The translations under genes were made by a program, and so were the position numbers. This document shows positions 62,260-64,000 of a stretch of 64,000 nucleotides of DNA, in pieces. Numbering within the stretch: the stretch's first letter is position 1; the number at the start of each line of letters is the position of its first letter. The stretch comes from an uncultured Blautia sp. (lineage in GTDB: Bacteria; Bacillota; Clostridia; Lachnospirales; Lachnospiraceae): assembly GCA_958367245.1 (NCBI GenBank), contig CATXEA010000003.1:62001-126000 (forward strand). The letters run 5' to 3'. The notes beneath the pieces were generated by a model. It was not told the origin of the DNA. It ran no database searches and worked only from the letters and a program-made list of their open reading frames with translations.

Positions 62260-63246
62260 ATGAGTATTCGTGTTGGTATTTTGGGATATGGAAATCTGGG
62301 GCGTGGAGTGGAATGTGCCATTAAGCATAATCCGGATATGGAGCTTGCGGCAGTTTTTACAAGGCGTGACCCGAAAACAGTAAAGATTCTCACAGAGACA
62401 GCAGGTGTTTATTCCGTTGAGGAAGCGGAGAAAATGAAAGATGAGATTGATGTTCTCATTCTTTGCGGCGGAAGCGCTACGGATTTACCTGAACAGACAC
62501 CGAAATATGCACAGTGGTTTAATGTGGTGGACAGCTTTGATACACATGCAAGGATTCCGGAACACTTTGATAATGTGGATAAGACTGCGAAAGCCGGAGG
62601 TCATGTGGGGATTATCTCTGTCGGCTGGGATCCGGGAATGTTTTCTTTGAACCGTATGATGGGAAATGCGATTCTCAACAATGGAAAAGACTATACATTC
62701 TGGGGTAAGGGCGTAAGTCAGGGGCATTCAGATGCCATTCGCCGTATTGATGGGGTAAAGGATGCGAAACAGTATACGATTCCTGTAGAAGCTGCTCTGG
62801 AAGCTGTAAGAAAAGGAGAGAATCCGGATCTTACAACAAGACAGAAACATACAAGAGAGTGTTTCGTAGTGGCAGAGGAAGGCGCAGACCTTGCCCGCAT
62901 TGAAAATGAGATTAAAACAATGCCGAATTATTTCGCTGATTATGATACCACAGTTCATTTTATTTCAGAGGAAGAGCTGAAACGTGAACACGGCGGAATC
63001 CCTCATGGCGGATTTGTGATCAGAACAGGAAAGACAGGATGGAATAACGAAAACAGCCATGTGATTGAATACAGCTTAAAGCTGGATTCTAATCCTGAAT
63101 TTACTTCTTCTGTAATTGTGGCATATGCCCGCGCAGCGTACCGTATGAATAAAGAAGGAATGTCAGGAGCGAAAACAGTCTTTGACGTTGCTCCGGCATA
63201 TTTAAGCGCAATGGATGGAGCAGAACTTCGCAAACATCTGCTGTAA
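62260..63246 (+). CDS. ddh: Meso-diaminopimelate dehydrogenase
   Basis: The product has 328 residues, the normal Ddh length. It starts with the NADP-binding VGILGYGNLGRGVECA motif and AVFTRRDP, followed by CGGSATDLPEQ, VDSFDTHARIPEH and VGWDPGMFSLNR, all typical of Ddh. The enzyme makes meso-diaminopimelate from tetrahydrodipicolinate and ammonia in one step, for lysine and peptidoglycan. ATG 62260 has AGGAGG 9 bases upstream, so the in-frame ATG at 62236 is not used. Confidence 0.96.
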   Translation: MSIRVGILGYGNLGRGVECAIKHNPDMELAAVFTRRDPKTVKILTETAGVYSVEEAEKMKDEIDVLILCGGSATDLPEQTPKYAQWFNVVDSFDTHARIPEHFDNVDKTAKAGGHVGIISVGWDPGMFSLNRMMGNAILNNGKDYTFWGKGVSQGHSDAIRRIDGVKDAKQYTIPVEAALEAVRKGENPDLTTRQKHTRECFVVAEEGADLARIENEIKTMPNYFADYDTTVHFISEEELKREHGGIPHGGFVIRTGKTGWNNENSHVIEYSLKLDSNPEFTSSVIVAYARAAYRMNKEGMSGAKTVFDVAPAYLSAMDGAELRKHLL

Positions 63247-63290
63247 GTTACAAACTGTTAAATTTGTTAAAAAATATAGAAGTTTATAAA

Positions 63291-63327
63291 GGAGACAGAG
63301 CATATTGTATGCTTTGTCTCTTTTTTG
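63291..63327 (+). terminator. Terminator of ddh
   Basis: GGAGACAGAGCAT (63291-63303) pairs with ATGCTTTGTCTCT (63309-63321), with two wobble pairs, followed by TTTTTT. Confidence 0.88.
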
Positions 63328-63380
63328 CAGGTGGACAAAGGGTAATTTTCGTACATATTTAACATAAATTTACTTATGTG

Positions 63381-63409
63381 TTGACGCACTCTCGAAAATG
63401 TACTATAAT
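63381..63409 (+). promoter_or_regulatory. Promoter of the cell-wall-binding repeat protein
   Basis: TTGACG (63381-63386), 17 bases, TATAAT (63404-63409): near consensus, so probably strong. The leader is about 75 bases. Confidence 0.85.
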
Positions 63410-63488
63410 AGGGTCATAAAAATGTAACAACATTGTAAAAAAAGATATTTTCGAGCAATGAAGTCTTAATAAGAAAAGGAAGGTATTT

Positions 63489-64000
63489 ATGCGAAAGGTA
63501 AGTAAGAAGTTTGGAATCTGGGGGATGTTCCTGTTCATGCTGTTTTTTGCGTTTGGGGTAGCAACTTATACCAATGCCGCGAAAGTACAGGCTGCTAGTA
63601 AAGGATTTACTACAATCGGTGGTAAGACTTACTACATTAAGAATGATGGTTCCAAACAGAAGGGCTGGCTGGAGCTTAATGGAGAAAAATACTACTTCGA
63701 TACCAAGACCGGCGTTCAGTTAAAAGGCTGGTTAGAGGACAGTAAAGGAAGAAAACGCTACTTCGACGAGAAAGAGAACGGCGCCATGGCGAAAGGCTGG
63801 GTGACTTTCCCGGAAGGGCATAAGAGATACTTTAATAAATCCACAGGTTTCATGACCGTGAAATGGGCAACCATCGGCGGCAAGAGATATTATTTCTATA
63901 ATCCAAGCGGCGTAGCTGCACAGAAGGTATTCCTTACAGACAGCAAAGGAGATACGAGATATTTCACAAGCGCCTGCTACATGCTTACAGGATGGACACA
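63489..64000 (+). CDS. Secreted protein with cell-wall-binding (CW_binding) repeats, 3' partial
   Basis: The frame from ATG 63489 stays open to the window end, giving 170 residues. AGGAAGG lies upstream. Residues about 8-36 form a signal peptide ending near VQA-ASK. The rest is a row of aromatic repeats of the CW_binding/glucan-binding type: TYYIKNDGSKQKGWLELNG, KYYFDTKTGVQLKGWL, RYFDEKENGAMAKGWVTF, RYFNKSTGFMTVKWATIGG and YYFYNPSGVAAQKVFL. Such repeats fix proteins to wall choline or polysaccharide. The functional domain lies beyond the window. Confidence 0.9.
   Translation, partial: MRKVSKKFGIWGMFLFMLFFAFGVATYTNAAKVQAASKGFTTIGGKTYYIKNDGSKQKGWLELNGEKYYFDTKTGVQLKGWLEDSKGRKRYFDEKENGAMAKGWVTFPEGHKRYFNKSTGFMTVKWATIGGKRYYFYNPSGVAAQKVFLTDSKGDTRYFTSACYMLTGWT

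Noticed and set aside
1..64000. tRNA genes, CRISPR arrays, insertion sequences or attachment sites
   Set aside because: No cloverleaf-like gene, no regularly spaced repeat array and no transposase or integrase frame was seen. The Rpn protein was once called a transposase but is a nuclease.

Overview
The window reads as chromosome of a low-to-moderate GC, Gram-positive anaerobe. It looks most like a gut Lachnospiraceae member (Blautia/Ruminococcus-like), which is an inference. Supporting signs are strong AGGAGG-type ribosome sites, many extracytoplasmic sugar-binding proteins with Firmicute-style signal peptides, several YesM/YesN sensor-regulator pairs, families typical of Clostridia (DUF4364, DUF1836, DUF1002, DUF5685) and a one-step diaminopimelate dehydrogenase. 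I saw no tRNA, rRNA, CRISPR array, insertion sequence or prophage.

Layout. 1-6.5 kb: a branched-chain amino-acid importer (livJ partial, livHMGF), then a cytidylate-kinase-like protein and rarA. 6.5-9.7 kb: a minus-strand block with a DUF4364 regulator, a radical SAM protein, a DUF624 membrane protein and a polysaccharide deacetylase. 9.8-12.4 kb: an AT-rich stretch with a BlaI/BlaR1-like regulator and protease pair divergent from an unrecognised secreted protein. 12.5-13.6 kb: an Rpn-family nuclease with what looks like a leader peptide, a hairpin covering its ribosome site, and an internal start. 13.8-23.1 kb: a membrane-anchored sugar-binding protein, histidine kinase, response regulator and sugar-binding lipoprotein, followed by the ChvE-MmsA-MmsB monosaccharide importer. 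23.2-26 kb: PHP phosphatase, YerC-like regulator, AraC regulator and a small membrane protein.

26-42 kb is a galactoside-use region. One ABC importer (binding protein plus two permeases) is followed by a GH2 and a GH42 beta-galactosidase. A minus-strand AraC regulator comes next, then a second importer, a DUF624 protein and a GH36 alpha-galactosidase. Neither importer has its own ATPase, so a shared MsmX-type ATPase elsewhere is expected. The regulator and the second importer share an intergenic region with four TTACCAT repeats placed like AraC half-sites.

42-54 kb: DUF1836 protein divergent from pcrA, an M42 aminopeptidase with a palindrome-covered promoter, then a YesN/YesM pair leading into a YtfQ-YtfR-YtfT-YjfF importer (galactofuranose type). 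54-64 kb: rRNA uracil methyltransferase, a small acidic membrane protein, a Ca/Na antiporter, mntP, a DUF1002 protein, a GNAT acetyltransferase, a three-gene unit (zinc-ribbon membrane protein, DUF5685, J-domain protein with a cysteine-rich tail), ddh, and the start of a surface protein with cell-wall-binding repeats that runs off the window.

The best candidates for undescribed biology are the double translational control of the Rpn nuclease, the BlaR1-like system without a beta-lactam sensor, and the DUF5685 unit, whose central protein carries two aspartate-rich motifs resembling those of isoprenoid synthases.
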